A stretch of DNA of 64,000 bases from Rozella allomycis CSF55 (taxonomy: Eukaryota; Rozellomycota). Location: assembly GCA_000442015.1 (NCBI GenBank), contig KE561209.1:162353-226352 (forward strand). Reading direction: 5' to 3'. The notes below the pieces were generated by a model. The model was not told the origin of the DNA. It saw nothing but the letters and a program-made list of their open reading frames with translations, and ran no database searches. Position 1 is the first letter of the stretch. Each line of letters begins with the position of its first letter. The position numbers and the translations under genes were made by a program. Positions 1 to 10,762 of the stretch are shown piece after piece.

Positions 1-483
1 ATCCTGAATGGTCAGCAGAAGAAATTAAGAGAATGGCTGCAGAAAGGGACATTGAAGAGCATAGAATTATTATTGTAGTAATGGAAAACTGTTTTACAGA
101 AAATATTTTGGCAGAAATTCCAAAGAAGATTGACTTTCTAAGAGAAGTAATTTTAAGTAATATTAGAAAATAGTTTTTGAAAAGGCCAAGTTGCCAAAGA
201 GGGTTAATTGGAGGTGTTGAACGCTTTGTAGGTATTCGCTATCCGGAATTACTTTCTAAAACTGCTTTAATTTTAAAGACTTTGTATGATGAAGATCTTT
301 TACAAGAAGAACCTGTTTTGGAGTGGGCTAAAAGATTGAATAAGAAATATGTAAGCAAAGATACTTGCAGAGCTGTCCACAAAGCAGCCAAACAGTTTGT
401 GAGGTGGCTTCAGTAATGTTTTTCATTGATTTAAATTTAGAAATGCTGATGAAGAATCTGAAGAGGAAGAATCAGATGAATAA
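1..483 (+). CDS. EIF5: Translation initiation factor eIF5, C-terminal part
   Basis: The window opens inside this gene, so the N-terminal GTPase-activating domain is missing. eIF5 stimulates GTP hydrolysis by eIF2 on the 43S complex; its C-terminal W2/HEAT domain bridges eIF2 beta, eIF3 and eIF1. Seen here: the W2 core (ERFVGIRYPELLSK, ILKTLYDEDLLQEEPVLEW, KKYVSKD, AAKQFVRWL) followed by a very acidic tail ending EESDE. Exons 1-146, 174-412 and 441-483 join in frame across introns of 27 nt (147-173) and 28 nt (413-440). The second join adds the acidic end typical of this domain. The stop is TAA at 481-483. Identification is firm from the W2 motif. Confidence 0.93.
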
Positions 484-534
484 AGAATAAATTCTGGTAG
501 CAAACATAACTCATTTTATTAATTAAAATATTTG

Positions 535-1825
535 TTAGAAATAGACGTTATTGTTATTTTCCAACCTTTGGATTTTAAATCCAGTGAAAGATTTCTTGGC
601 TGAGATTGATTTTTGATATCCATTGAATAGCAACAAGTTTGGTGATCCATCCCCAAGTTTAGTCAATTTGTCTTTTGTTGCCAATGAAACTATCTTTTCT
701 TTGCTTTCAGCTGGGGTCATATCCTTCTCCGAGAGAATCAAAGCTAAAACACCAGCAGCGTGTGGACTAGCCATTGAAGTACCACTAATTGTTTTAGAGT
801 CAGTATTTGAATCTTTCCATCCAGCAGTAATGTTCAATCCAGGAGCAAATAATGTAACACATTCACCAAAGTTTGAAAAGAAAGCGCGTTCATCATTAAT
901 GTTGCTAGCTCCAGTGGAAACAACACCATTAGCAGACGCAGGTGAATATTGGCAGGCGTCTTTATTATCATTTCCTGCAGCTACTGCAACATGCACACCT
1001 TTCTTAACAGCCAATTCAACAACAAAATTGATAATGAATGATTTTGGACCACCAAGAGACATGTTAATAACCGAAGGTCTTTTGGTTGTCTCTTTTTGTT
1101 TGGCTACCCAATCGATTCCCTTTTAAAAGTAATGAAGGGGAATTACCTTGAGAACATCAAACAAGTTACCAGAGCCATTGTCTTTCAACACCTTAACCGC
1201 GATGATCTTGGCTTGCTTAGCAACTCCATATTTGTTTCCAGCAATAGTAGTGGCAACATGCTACTTCACAGAAACGCAACACTCTTACTGTTCCATGGCC
1301 TTGCCCGTCAGCGTCTTTGTCTCCTTTTGGAACTGTTATTCCCCAAACTGCACGTCCATCAAAATCTTCGTGTTCAATTCTAACACCTTTTCTTCATACT
1401 GAATTTATCGTACCAGTATCAACGACATAGACGTCAACACCTTGACCAGCGGCCTTTTCATTATAGAAATAGGGAGTATTCAAAGTAAAAGCATTTCTTG
1501 AGGAAATTCGAGGAAGTCCCCAAGAAGGTGGCGATGATTGCACGTCCATTATGCTATACTCCTTATTTGCCTCAATTGCGAGAATATCGTCAGAGTTGGT
1601 GAGAATGGAAAGTACATTGGGGTCCATCTTTGCTGCATATCCATTAAATGACTCGTATATGTGTATGATTCCGTTATCTTCAGTTCTCTGGCTAGCAGCA
1701 AATTCTTGGCGCAATGAATACAAGTGCTCGTCGACATTAACACCATCCCTTAGAAGCACAATATATCCTGGGTCAACGGCAAGAACACTAGCCGCTATTG
1801 CAAGAGTTAATGAAAGCAGTCTCAT
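535..1825 (-). CDS. Secreted subtilisin-like serine protease (S8, proteinase K type)
   Basis: Start chosen at the ATG at 1825, because it begins a clear signal peptide ([17 protein letters not shown]). An I9-type propeptide (YIVLLRDG, then FNGYAAKM) and the catalytic domain follow. The triad is visible: Asp in DTGVRIEH, His in GQGHGTHVA, Ser in [11 protein letters not shown]; the oxyanion Asn lies in AAGNDN. Three introns of 27, 28 and 27 nt (plus-strand 1387-1413, 1261-1288, 1120-1146) must be removed, and removing them rebuilds both the Asp and His motifs. Length (about 400 aa) matches fungal proteinase K. It is probably exported and could digest host or environmental protein. Its start faces the MscS-like gene 66 bp away. 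Confidence 0.93.
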
Positions 1826-1891
1826 TAGCAATTTCAGGGGTGTGATAACCCATCTTGGGAAATTAATTAGCTTTTTTGAGAAAAATCTGAA

Positions 1892-2377
1892 ATGATTTTT
1901 TATGTCAGAGCTTTCAATAGATGCAGTCTCATTCCAAGTCAAAGAAGATACTTGTTCTCTTTGAAAAAGCCAATTAGTTCCTTTATTACCAGAACTAGGC
2001 TGATTAAAGATGACCACATGGTGCAATTGGTCACATCTTCCACCGTCTTTACTGTCAAGGCGATAATTGCCATGTCCGTTTTGGGCTCACTTGGTGTAGA
2101 TATGAGGCCGGTCATTACTGGTCTTGGTATCACTGGTTTTACTGTGGGATTTGCACTCAAGGATATTGGAGCTAATTTCGTTAGTGGATTTCTTCTCCTG
2201 TTCCAAAAACCCTTTAAAATGAACGATGTTATAAAATCTGGATCATATCAAGGAAAAGTTATAGGGATGGATGTCAAGTATGTTCACTTGCAAACACCAG
2301 AGGGCAGAATATTGCTTCCAAGTTCAACAGTCTATAGCAATCCTATAATAATAATCGAAGATTCATTGAAAAAATAG
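1892..2377 (+). CDS. MscS-family mechanosensitive channel core, possibly mitochondrial
   Basis: A 161-residue single-exon protein holding the MscS signature: a hydrophobic helix (VTSSTVFTVKAIIAMSVLGSLG), the pore-helix segment (GLGITGFTVGFALKDIGANF) and the start of the beta domain (FLLLFQKPFKMNDVI, then GMDVKYVHLQTPEGRILLPSS). The family forms tension-gated channels that relieve osmotic stress. The first 40 residues are rich in Arg, Ser and Phe with almost no acidic residues, like a mitochondrial presequence; plants and some protists have organellar MscS homologues. It is much shorter than bacterial MscS (about 280 aa) and lacks the large C-terminal vestibule. The stop is TAG. Family assignment is strong; mitochondrial location is inference. 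Confidence 0.85.
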   Translation: MIFYVRAFNRCSLIPSQRRYLFSLKKPISSFITRTRLIKDDHMVQLVTSSTVFTVKAIIAMSVLGSLGVDMRPVITGLGITGFTVGFALKDIGANFVSGFLLLFQKPFKMNDVIKSGSYQGKVIGMDVKYVHLQTPEGRILLPSSTVYSNPIIIIEDSLKK

Positions 2378-2431
2378 TTATTGATTTTGCTCTAATTAAC
2401 TTATAAATTTTTTGACCATCTTTTTGTGTTG

Positions 2432-4895
2432 ATGAAATTTCTTAATTTAGTATTGTTGTATTGCCTTAAAATTGGCTTAAGCTATATATTTTTCTATGAA
2501 TTCCTACCAGAAAAGCAAAGCTTGAATGGATACTCGACATTTGCTGATGAAAGTGAACCCAACCATCCAAAACCAATTTTCTCTAGATTAGTGTTTATTA
2601 TTATAGATTCATTGAGAGCTGATTTTGTAATGGGAAATAACTCTGGTTTCAATTTTGTCAAAAGGTAATCAGGTTTATTGCTAAATATTCGAGGAAAATT
2701 GAATCTGGAGACGCATTACCCTTTGTTAGTCTTGCCAAACCTCCTACAGTTACAATGCCAAGGATCAAAGCATTAGTTTCAGGAAGCAACCCAACATTCT
2801 TAGATTTGGTGAAAAATTTTGATGCGTACAAGATGACATTTGACAATTGGTTACATCAATTTAAACAAGCTAATAAATCGATAGTATTTTATGGAGATGA
2901 TACGTGGATTAAAATGTTTGGTGATGGCTTTTTTAAAAGATCTGAGGGAACAACTTCGTTTTTTGTTCAGGTAAGCATTAGATGATTTACTGATAGGATA
3001 CAGTTGAGGTTGATAAAAATGTTACAAGACATCTAGACATCGAATTAAAGAATAAAGACTGGGATGTGATGATCCTGCATTATTTGGGTTTAGATCATAT
3101 TTGTCACTCGGAAGGAATTCATAGTGCTAAAATGATTCCAAAGCATCAAGAAATGGACAAGATTATAGAAAGAATTTATGGAGATTTGCAGGATGAAAGA
3201 ACGCTTCTCGTTGTTTCAGGAGATCATGGAATCACAGACGTAAAATGAGTTTATAAAGTTAAATAGCAAGGAAATCACGGAGGATCTTCAATTGAAGAAT
3301 TAAGCACCGGATTGATTTTTTTATCTCCATTGTTTCATAAACTTGGTCAGAATAGAGATGGAAGGAATAATTTACTTGGCCAACGAAAAGATCTGAAAAC
3401 ATTCCTAGAGTCAATAGAATCGAATATAAAATATGAAATAGTCAATCAAATTGACATTGTCTCAACTTTATGTATCTTATTTGGATTGCCAATTCCTAGA
3501 AACAATGCAGGCAAGATAATCCCCAGAATTTTATCCATGTATGACGATACTGATAAAAGGAAAGCTTTGGAGTTAAATTTGAATCAAATTTCTAATCTTA
3601 TAAATGCTTCATTAGAATGCAACTCTTGCCCTAGTGAGTGTTGTGAGTTGCAAGAAGAAATTAAAAATTGCAACAACGAAAAGAAAATTGATAAAGTTTT
3701 GGATATTTTAATCAAAGCATCACATTTTGTTTCAGAATCTTCAAATGAAGGCAGCACGTACAAAATGGCATTCATTATTTTTCTTTCTCTAATATTGATA
3801 TTCTCTTCCAATTTTAACTTGAGTGACAAATGGAGTCTCCTTTTTATTATATCATTGGTTTTAACAGCAATCATTGATGAATCTTTTCTCATTTATCACT
3901 TGGCTGTCGTTATTATGTCTATCCCATTGATCGGATCCTTTAATGATTACAATCCAAAGATGAACTATATTGAGTATTTCTACACTTTTTCTTTTATTTT
4001 TATCTCTTTTTCTTCTTTTTCGAGTAGTTTCGTGGAAGAGGTTTATCTTCTATGGAATTACCTAACAGTATCTGGTGTCTTTTGGTCCACCGTTAAGAAT
4101 AGGTCAGTCAAGAATATTCTTGTTCTTTTCGGATTACGATTTGCTCAATGCTGGAATTCAACTGGGTACCAATGGATAAACCTTTTGGACGCACAAGAAG
4201 TACTTAGCCCTTATCCCAAATTGACTCTATCACTTTCATTGATTTCTCATTGGTTGATGTTCTTTCTACTAACGAAAAAGGATGTTTTATTGTTTATCGC
4301 TTCTCTATTAATTTCATTTTATAATGTCGGCGTATTAGATTTGAATCAAAATGTAATTTTAGCCAGGCTGTGCTATTTGTCTATTATTTTATCAATTATA
4401 TTCTCGAAATGTAAATTTCGCGCAACTCTCGACTCTTTGGCTACAATTGGCTTTTTGTTACAAAAGACGCACAATACGCTGCTAATTCCTGTTCTTTTGC
4501 TCATATTATCAAAGATAGAAGATAGCAATAGTTTAACTCTGTTCTTTCTTGGTAAAATGATATTTTATTGTTTTGGACAATCTAACAGTAGTTTGGCTAA
4601 TATAGATATCAGCCATTCGTACATTGGCCTTACAGATTTTAATTACTACTTGGTTGGCTTTCTTACCTTTTTCAATACTTATTACGGTCCCATCCTATGC
4701 GCCATGAAGAACATTAAATCCCATTCATCCAAAGTCCCATTCATTCAGCCATTGTTTCTATTACATTCATTTACAGTATTCACTGTTTGCTTTATCTTTA
4801 GAAATCATCTATTTGTATGGTCTGTTTTCGCTCCTTATTTTATGTATGAAATTTTTTGGATTCCGATTCAATTTGCTTTTTCAATTACTAAATAA
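2432..4895 (+). CDS. PIGG: GPI ethanolamine phosphate transferase 2 (GPI7/PIG-G)
   Basis: Adds ethanolamine phosphate to the second mannose of the GPI anchor in the ER membrane. An N-terminal signal anchor is followed by an alkaline-phosphatase-like luminal domain: IIIDSLRADF (nucleophile/metal site), PPTVTMPRIKAL, FYGDDTW, DVMILHYLGLDHICH and GDHGITD...GNHGG. About ten membrane segments make up the C-terminal half. Three introns of 29, 26 and 27 nt restore a continuous protein; the last lies inside the GDHG...HGG metal-binding region. PPTVTMPRIKAL and the GLDH motif favour the GPI7/PIG-G branch over GPI13/PIG-O. Start set at ATG 2432; nothing upstream is in frame. Confidence 0.92.
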
Positions 4896-5095
4896 ATAGA
4901 GTCATTTGCTTTCAACTATTATTTATTAATACAAATAAAAAATTTAATAATAAGAATAATCAGGAAGTGTCAAGACGACATCAGTCACATCACAGCAATT
5001 AACATTGACATTTGACCTCACGTAAAATATACAATTAACAATATACTAAAAATGCTTAAATTTATTTCCTGCATTCAGCATTGTTTGATGGGGAA

Positions 5096-5365
5096 TTAGT
5101 TATGCTGATCGAAAATTTTGACTGGCGACACTGACCTCCCTTGAATGACTGTCAAAACTATTCCACTGTCATTGCTTACTGCTTCATCTTCACCTTCTAA
5201 TAGTTCATGGAGGTTCCATACTGCTCTGGATCTTCTCAAAGTTCCAAATTTTCGTGAAGATTGAAACGCTACGGTTTCAACATCATAATTGTTAAAACAA
5301 GAATTATCACTTTGAGTGGTATTAAAAAAGGAATCTGCAGATAAAGATCGGGTATGTTTGAGCAT
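5096..5365 (-). CDS. Small hypothetical protein (89 aa)
   Basis: An intronless ATG-to-stop reading frame in the gap between GPI7 and EIF4A3. The predicted protein is Ser- and Asn-rich with a basic patch (KFGTLRRSRAVW) and an acidic stretch (LLEGEDEAVSNDSG). I recognise no domain, signal peptide or membrane segment. It is the only long frame in the interval and its composition is protein-like, so a small lineage-specific gene is plausible, but chance cannot be excluded. It is transcribed away from EIF4A3 with 185 bp between the starts. Confidence 0.45.
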   Translation of the reverse strand: MLKHTRSLSADSFFNTTQSDNSCFNNYDVETVAFQSSRKFGTLRRSRAVWNLHELLEGEDEAVSNDSGIVLTVIQGRSVSPVKIFDQHN

Positions 5366-5550
5366 GACAAAATATTTGCCAAGCGAATTTATATTGGGGC
5401 TTGGGACAAATTTAGAGCAAAAAAGCCAAAATTATTTCCCAGAAATTAGTATTTATAAATTAAAATAGAATAGAATAGATTTATAATATCAGACTTGAGA
5501 GCATTTCAATAGGACCAACTAAGCCATCATAACCCTTGTTTGACGAGAAA

Positions 5551-6808
5551 ATGGCAGAAAGAGGTAGTCGTCACAATTCCGAGGAAGATAAAATGGTGTT
5601 TGAAACTTCGCCAAGTGTCAAAGTAATTCATAGCTTTGAGGAACTTGAACTGAATGAAGACCTTTTGAGGGGTATTTACGCATATAGTAAGACTTTGTTG
5701 TTTGCTGGAATAAGATTATGAAAAGCCATCAGCTATTCAACAAAGAGCTATTAAACCGATTATTCAAGGAAGAGATATTATTGCTCAAGCACAATCTGGA
5801 ACTGGCAAGACTGCAACTTTTTCTATTGGAGTTTTGCAAAGAATTGATACCAGTCTTAGAGAGCCACAAGCACTTGTACTTTCACCCACTAGAGAACTTG
5901 CGACACAAATCCAAAGTGTGATGTTGGCTTTGGGTGATTATATGAATGTACAAGTTCATGCGTGTATAGGAGGAAGCAGTGTTGGAGAAGATATTAAAAA
6001 ATTAGATTATGGACAACACGTGGTATCTGGAACACCTGGAAGAGTTTTTGATATGATTAGAAGAAGAAATTTGAGAACCAGACATATTAAGATGTTGGTG
6101 TTGGATGAAGCTGATGAAATGTTATCGAGAGGATTTAAAGAACAAATTTATGATATTTATAGATTTCTACCAGCGGGTGTTCAACTTGTTATTGTTTCAG
6201 CTACCCTCCCACAAGAAGTTTTAGAATTAACAACCCAATTCACCACTGATCCTGTCAGAGTTTTAGTTAAGCGTGATGAACTTACTTTGGAAGGAATTAA
6301 ACAATTTTTTGTAGCTGTTGAAAAAGAAGAGTGGAAGTTTGATACGCTTTGTGACTTGTACGACACTTTAACGATTACTCAAGCTGTTATTTTCTGTAAC
6401 ACAAAAGTTAAAGTTGATTGGTTGACAGAAAAGATGCGTGAATCTAATTTTACAGTCTCATCAATGCACAGCGATATGCCACAAAAAGAACGTGAAGCGA
6501 TCATGCAAGAATTCAGACAAGGAGCAAGGTAATCAACATTTAGTATTTAAAGTAGCCGTGTTTTAATAACGACTGACATTTGGGCCAGAGGAATTGACGT
6601 TCAACAAGTCTCTCTAGTTATTAATTATGATTTGCCAATCAACCGTGAAAATTACATTCACAGAATCGGTCGTTCTGGAAGATACGGTCGTAAAGGTGTT
6701 GCAATAAATTTTGTAAAGAACGAGGACGTTAAAATTCTTCGTGATATTGAACAATATTATTCCACCCAAATTGATGAAATGCCAATGAATGTTTCCGATT
6801 TAATTTAA
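5551..6808 (+). CDS. EIF4A3: DEAD-box helicase eIF4A-III (exon junction complex core)
   Basis: ATP-dependent RNA clamp deposited upstream of spliced junctions; its yeast relative Fal1 acts in 18S rRNA maturation. All helicase motifs are present: [10 protein letters not shown] (Q), AQSGTGKT (I), PTRELA (Ia), DEAD (II), SAT (III), VIFCNTK (IV), [10 protein letters not shown] (V), [13 protein letters not shown] (VI). The stretch [18 protein letters not shown] and the ending MPMNVSDLI are diagnostic of eIF4A3 rather than eIF4A1/2. Two introns: 28 nt (5687-5714) before the Q motif and 27 nt before motif V. Start at ATG 5551; the weak upstream in-frame TTG is ignored. An EJC helicase fits an intron-dense genome. 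Confidence 0.95.
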
Positions 6809-6839
6809 ATAAACTATTCAATCAAAACAATTTATTAAT

Positions 6840-7700
6840 TTACATTTCTTCAATCTTATCTCCTAATCCAGGTCCTTGAAAGAAATCATCCACAATCCCA
6901 TCCATTTTAAATGCCATCAATTCCTCCTTTTCATCATTCTCCCGCTTTGCATTATTTTTACCATTCACATTTTCTACCAGACTATCGTTACTATTAAACA
7001 CAAACCTAGCTGCGTTTTGTTCGTCATTCTTCACAGCATTCTTAATTTCAGTCATTTTATTCAAATTATTATGTAGCTTCTCTGGACTACTTAGTATTTG
7101 TTGATAATAAAAGAATCCATTAGGATGATATATTAATGCCATGGACCCTTCAGGTGAATTTATAATTGGCGGCAAATGCGTTGGAGAAACTTTGTTCATG
7201 TTATGATTAACAATCTCACTACCGTCAGAAGGCTCGTGAGTATTATTGTATGTCGGAGTAACTGCACTTTGTCCATTTGATTGCATAGAAGGAGGAGAAA
7301 ATAATTTGTTCATCAATGGGTTCACAAACTCACTCCCATCAGAAGGCTCATGAAAATTATTATTATATATCAGATTATATCCACTTTGTCCATTTGATTG
7401 CACAGAAGGAGGTGATATCATGAATTCATCTTCCAACGGCGACTTGTTATATGCCTTTTCTAGTAGTTTCCTTTGAAGCGTTCCTTTGGCATTAGCCATT
7501 CTTTGCTTGTATGGTGTATTATTTTTGTATTGTCTCGATTCAATATTCAACGCGATTTTTCTTCTTAATCGATTGTTCAACGACGCTTTTCTCATCATTG
7601 ATATCTGCTGTTGCTCATAATACTCTGCTATGTTGAATGGTTGGAAATCTGGAGTAGACACATTTTTTGGTAGTAATGGCTTTTGTTTCAAGTCTGGCAT
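6840..7700 (-). CDS. Hypothetical low-complexity protein with an internal tandem repeat
   Basis: A single-exon frame of 286 aa starting at ATG 7700. The N-terminal third is basic (SLNNRLRRKIALNIE); the middle holds two imperfect copies of a roughly 38-residue unit beginning SPPSVQSNGQS and SPPSMQSNGQS and continuing through HEPSDGSE; the C-terminus is acidic. It is rich in Asn, Ser and Pro and probably disordered. There is no signal peptide, membrane segment or known fold. It shares a 134-bp divergent upstream region with SCO1. Its length and ATG start support a real gene; its role is unknown. Confidence 0.6.
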   Translation of the reverse strand: MPDLKQKPLLPKNVSTPDFQPFNIAEYYEQQQISMMRKASLNNRLRRKIALNIESRQYKNNTPYKQRMANAKGTLQRKLLEKAYNKSPLEDEFMISPPSVQSNGQSGYNLIYNNNFHEPSDGSEFVNPLMNKLFSPPSMQSNGQSAVTPTYNNTHEPSDGSEIVNHNMNKVSPTHLPPIINSPEGSMALIYHPNGFFYYQQILSSPEKLHNNLNKMTEIKNAVKNDEQNAARFVFNSNDSLVENVNGKNNAKRENDEKEELMAFKMDGIVDDFFQGPGLGDKIEEM

Positions 7701-7834
7701 ACTTCGGAAGGTAAACTATGTCTAAAAATAAATCCACATTTGGATCATGAGTGTCCATAATTTACTTCAAATAATGATTCTACAACGCGTTTTGTTGAAA
7801 TAAAAATGAAAAGTTAATAACTGAATTTACAGGA

Positions 7835-8835
7835 ATGTTCCTTCGTCAATTTAGGAAGCCAATATTTTCAATTACGAGAATAATAACGAGAAATAAGTTA
7901 ATTATACCTCCAAAAGGCGATAAAAAAGTGGAAAAGATTGAAAAAAAGGACAGCGAGGTCGGTTTTCTCGATAGAAGTGATCCATTTAACTCCCAAGACG
8001 TAATAATGTAACAAATAGAAAAAATAAGATTATGTACCCCAAATTATTCCTATTTACATTACTTGGGGCTTCAGTAGTACTGTCATATTTGTACATTATG
8101 CGAGACAGAGAATTCAAGAGATTGGACAAGCAGTTTACAGACGTTCAAAGTTATGGGAAACCATTAATTGGCGGGCCATTTAAACTTGTAGATCACGATG
8201 GGATTCCTAGAACTGATGCCGATTTTAAAGGGTCTTTTTTGATGATATACTTTGGGTTTACACATTGCCCTGATATTTGTCCTATGGAGTTGGATAAAGT
8301 CGGAAAGATTATAAAAGCGTTAGGTAAAATGATGCGCTACATTAAAATAGACTTGGATCCGGAGGTGAAGGATTGTATTCGACCGGTATTTATTAGCGTG
8401 GACCCTATTAGAGATGGAGTAGAACAAGTCAAAGATTATCTCGCAGGTAAATCTCCAATGCATTTTTGTTTAGATTTTCATCCAAAGTTTGTTGGATTAA
8501 CGGGTCCTATTGAAGAAATTGAGAAATGCGCTAGGAAATATAGAGTGTACTTTTCAACCGCCGGCACAGGTAAATTAAATGATTAAAGTTTAAAAGGCCC
8601 TGATGCTAATGATTATTTGATGGATCATTCGGCTTATGTATATTTAATGGATCCAAAAGGAGAATTCATTGATGTCTTTGGATCTGAAAGTACTTTGCTA
8701 CAAATGGTTTCTAGACTAACAAATATTATAAAGGACTACGATACACATATTGAAAAAGTCCAGAGAATTGACTTACAACTCCCAAAGATCCCGGCTCCAG
8801 TCGAAAAAGCTCAAGAGGCTGAAGAAAGTAAATAA
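7835..8835 (+). CDS. SCO1: SCO1/SenC cytochrome c oxidase copper chaperone
   Basis: Delivers copper to the CuA site of cytochrome oxidase subunit 2 in the mitochondrial intermembrane space. The first exon (ATG 7835) encodes a presequence rich in Arg and Ile (FSITRIITRNK). After a 29-nt intron (8000-8028) comes a membrane anchor (LFLFTLLGASVVLSYLY) and a thioredoxin-fold domain with the copper-binding CPDIC motif. The conserved downstream His is in YLMDHSAYVYLMDP, reached after a 27-nt intron (8570-8596). All copper ligands are present. An extra stretch of about 20 residues follows the CPDIC helix. It ends 19 bp before the convergent RPC5 gene. Confidence 0.93.
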
Positions 8836-8854
8836 ACTAAATTAAAATGATTTA

Positions 8855-10620
8855 TTACTCTTCTTGTAAAACAGTGACTACTTCTGAAGCATCTGGACTT
8901 TGTCTTAAAGTCCAGTTTGATCCATTTGAAACAGCAATTTGTTTCATAACCCTTTGATAAATCCCCTGTGGAAACTTCACTCTTAATTGCGTTTCGATTT
9001 CATTGATTATGTCGCCTTTTTTAAGTTGAGGTTTTTGAGTGAATAGTTTTAATATAACAGATCTATAAGGATCTATGGATTGATCTTGAATGGTTAGTAA
9101 AGCAACACATCTATTTGGTAAATGGATGATTGGGAGCTTGCTTAACAAATTCTTCAACTCTTGTGAGTCTGAAAGACCTGAAATCGACAATAAATAATCA
9201 TGGGAACAAATAGAATGTTCCAATAGAGCTCTTCTTATTTTCTGAACATTTTCAGATTCGGGCTCATCAATTTCCATAAGAGAATTACTTTGACCCTCGG
9301 AAGAGGAAGGATTTGACTTTACTGCTGATTGTTTCTTTGTTTTCGGTTTTGTTAAATTCTTTAGAACTTTTTCAAACTCTTCTTCAAGTAATTTAGTTTG
9401 TCTTTCAACAATCTCTTTATGTTTTGAAAGAAAGGAATCATCTTGCATTACTTTCAATTCCCAACCTTTTCCTGCTCTTAATCGCGCAATGTTTGTAAAG
9501 ACTTCCTTTGCCAGTTCGTTAGTGATGTTGACATGTTCAATCACTTGTTTCCTTTGCACAAAATGAGATTGGTTAAATTGATGCAAAAGTTTCGTATGAA
9601 CTTTAATTTGTGATTCGATTTTGTATTTGACGTCACCGCGGACAACCCAAACCCCCTGCACTAAATGAGCAACCCTTTCCAATTCTCTTAAAATATGTCT
9701 ATCTTCTTTCTCAGTAACTATTTCCTTTATTTTGTTAAAAGACAAAACATTAGCATTCAAAAATAATGCTTTTATTTGCTCATCTAAAGGCATTTCTTGG
9801 AGTTCTTGTAATGAAATCTTTCCAGCATTTCCTTTGACCGGAATATATCTTTTTACCAATAGAATTAATTTTTACTCTTGATCCTTTTCATAAGTTGTTG
9901 GACTAATAGAATTTAAATAGTCCTGTTTATTATCTTTCAAATGAAACAAGGTATCTGATTTCGATACCAATTTCCCCATAACTGTGGTGCTTTCAATAGA
10001 CTTTTATTTCTTTCAAAATTAATTTACTTGTGATGGAAAATATTGATACTGCACACTTGGTTCTTCGTTAATATCTTTAAGTTTTAGTGAAAGGGGTCGC
10101 TGTGAAATTTCATTCCCATCCATGTTCTTTTTTAAAACTTGTACATTAACAATCTTTGGAGTATCATCTTCTTCCTCATCTTCATTATCATCCTTGTTAT
10201 TGTCATCTATTCTATCAATATGGTTCAAAGTGGGCCTCATTTGGCTAACACTTTTTATTGGAGTTAAATGAAGTTTCCCTACATTAACTAGTATTGTTAA
10301 GCTATACCATCTTTTATAATCGCAGCTGCATATACGGATTTTTGTTGAACCTCGGATGAAGAAATTGAGTAATGCCCCATAACGTCTATTCCAGGTTCAG
10401 CTAATTTTCTTCCTTGTTCCTTGTCATATGTCACATGTGCAACATTTAGAGGAATCGAGAGTTCTAATACATTTGATTGTGATTTGAAGTATGCCTTTTC
10501 TGGTGGTAAAGGGTATCCTGAAGTTCTAGTAGGATGTAGCAACAAATGTAAATGTGGTGTAAGATGAGTAGATAACTGTACTGGAAGTGAAAACAGCTCT
10601 TTTCTTTCGGTTCCAGTCAT
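8855..10620 (-). CDS. POLR3E: RNA polymerase III subunit RPC5 (POLR3E, yeast Rpc37 relative)
   Basis: Subunit of the TFIIF-like module of RNA polymerase III, needed for termination and reinitiation on tRNA and 5S genes. N-terminal exon: LTPHLHLLLHPTRTSG and the SVYAAAIIKDG segment, which reads on to KLHLTPIKSVSQMRPTLNH across a 29-nt intron. The middle is acidic. The C-terminal part (IPVKGNAGKISL, MPLDEQIKALFLN, LVQGVWVVRGDVKY, GKGWELKV) matches the long animal/basal-fungal RPC5 rather than the short yeast Rpc37. Three introns of 27-29 nt keep the frame. Start at ATG 10620; a more upstream start is possible. Confidence 0.88.
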
Positions 10621-10762
10621 ATTTTTTGGTGGCTGTGTATAACTCTCAATGATTAGTCCAGCTGGTATTTAATTTATTTAACAATCAATAAAAATTAACT
10701 ACTACGTTTCTATTATTTATAACATGATGATGGGATGAATTTTGATTCAAGATTTTTCATAA

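Noticed and set aside
623-1126. Long plus-strand open frame opposite the subtilisin
   Set aside because: It is the antisense shadow of the conserved protease; no independent motif.
1892-2377. Bacterial contamination as the source of the MscS-like gene
   Set aside because: Base composition matches the neighbours, and it sits 66 bp from an intron-bearing subtilisin start on the same continuous sequence.
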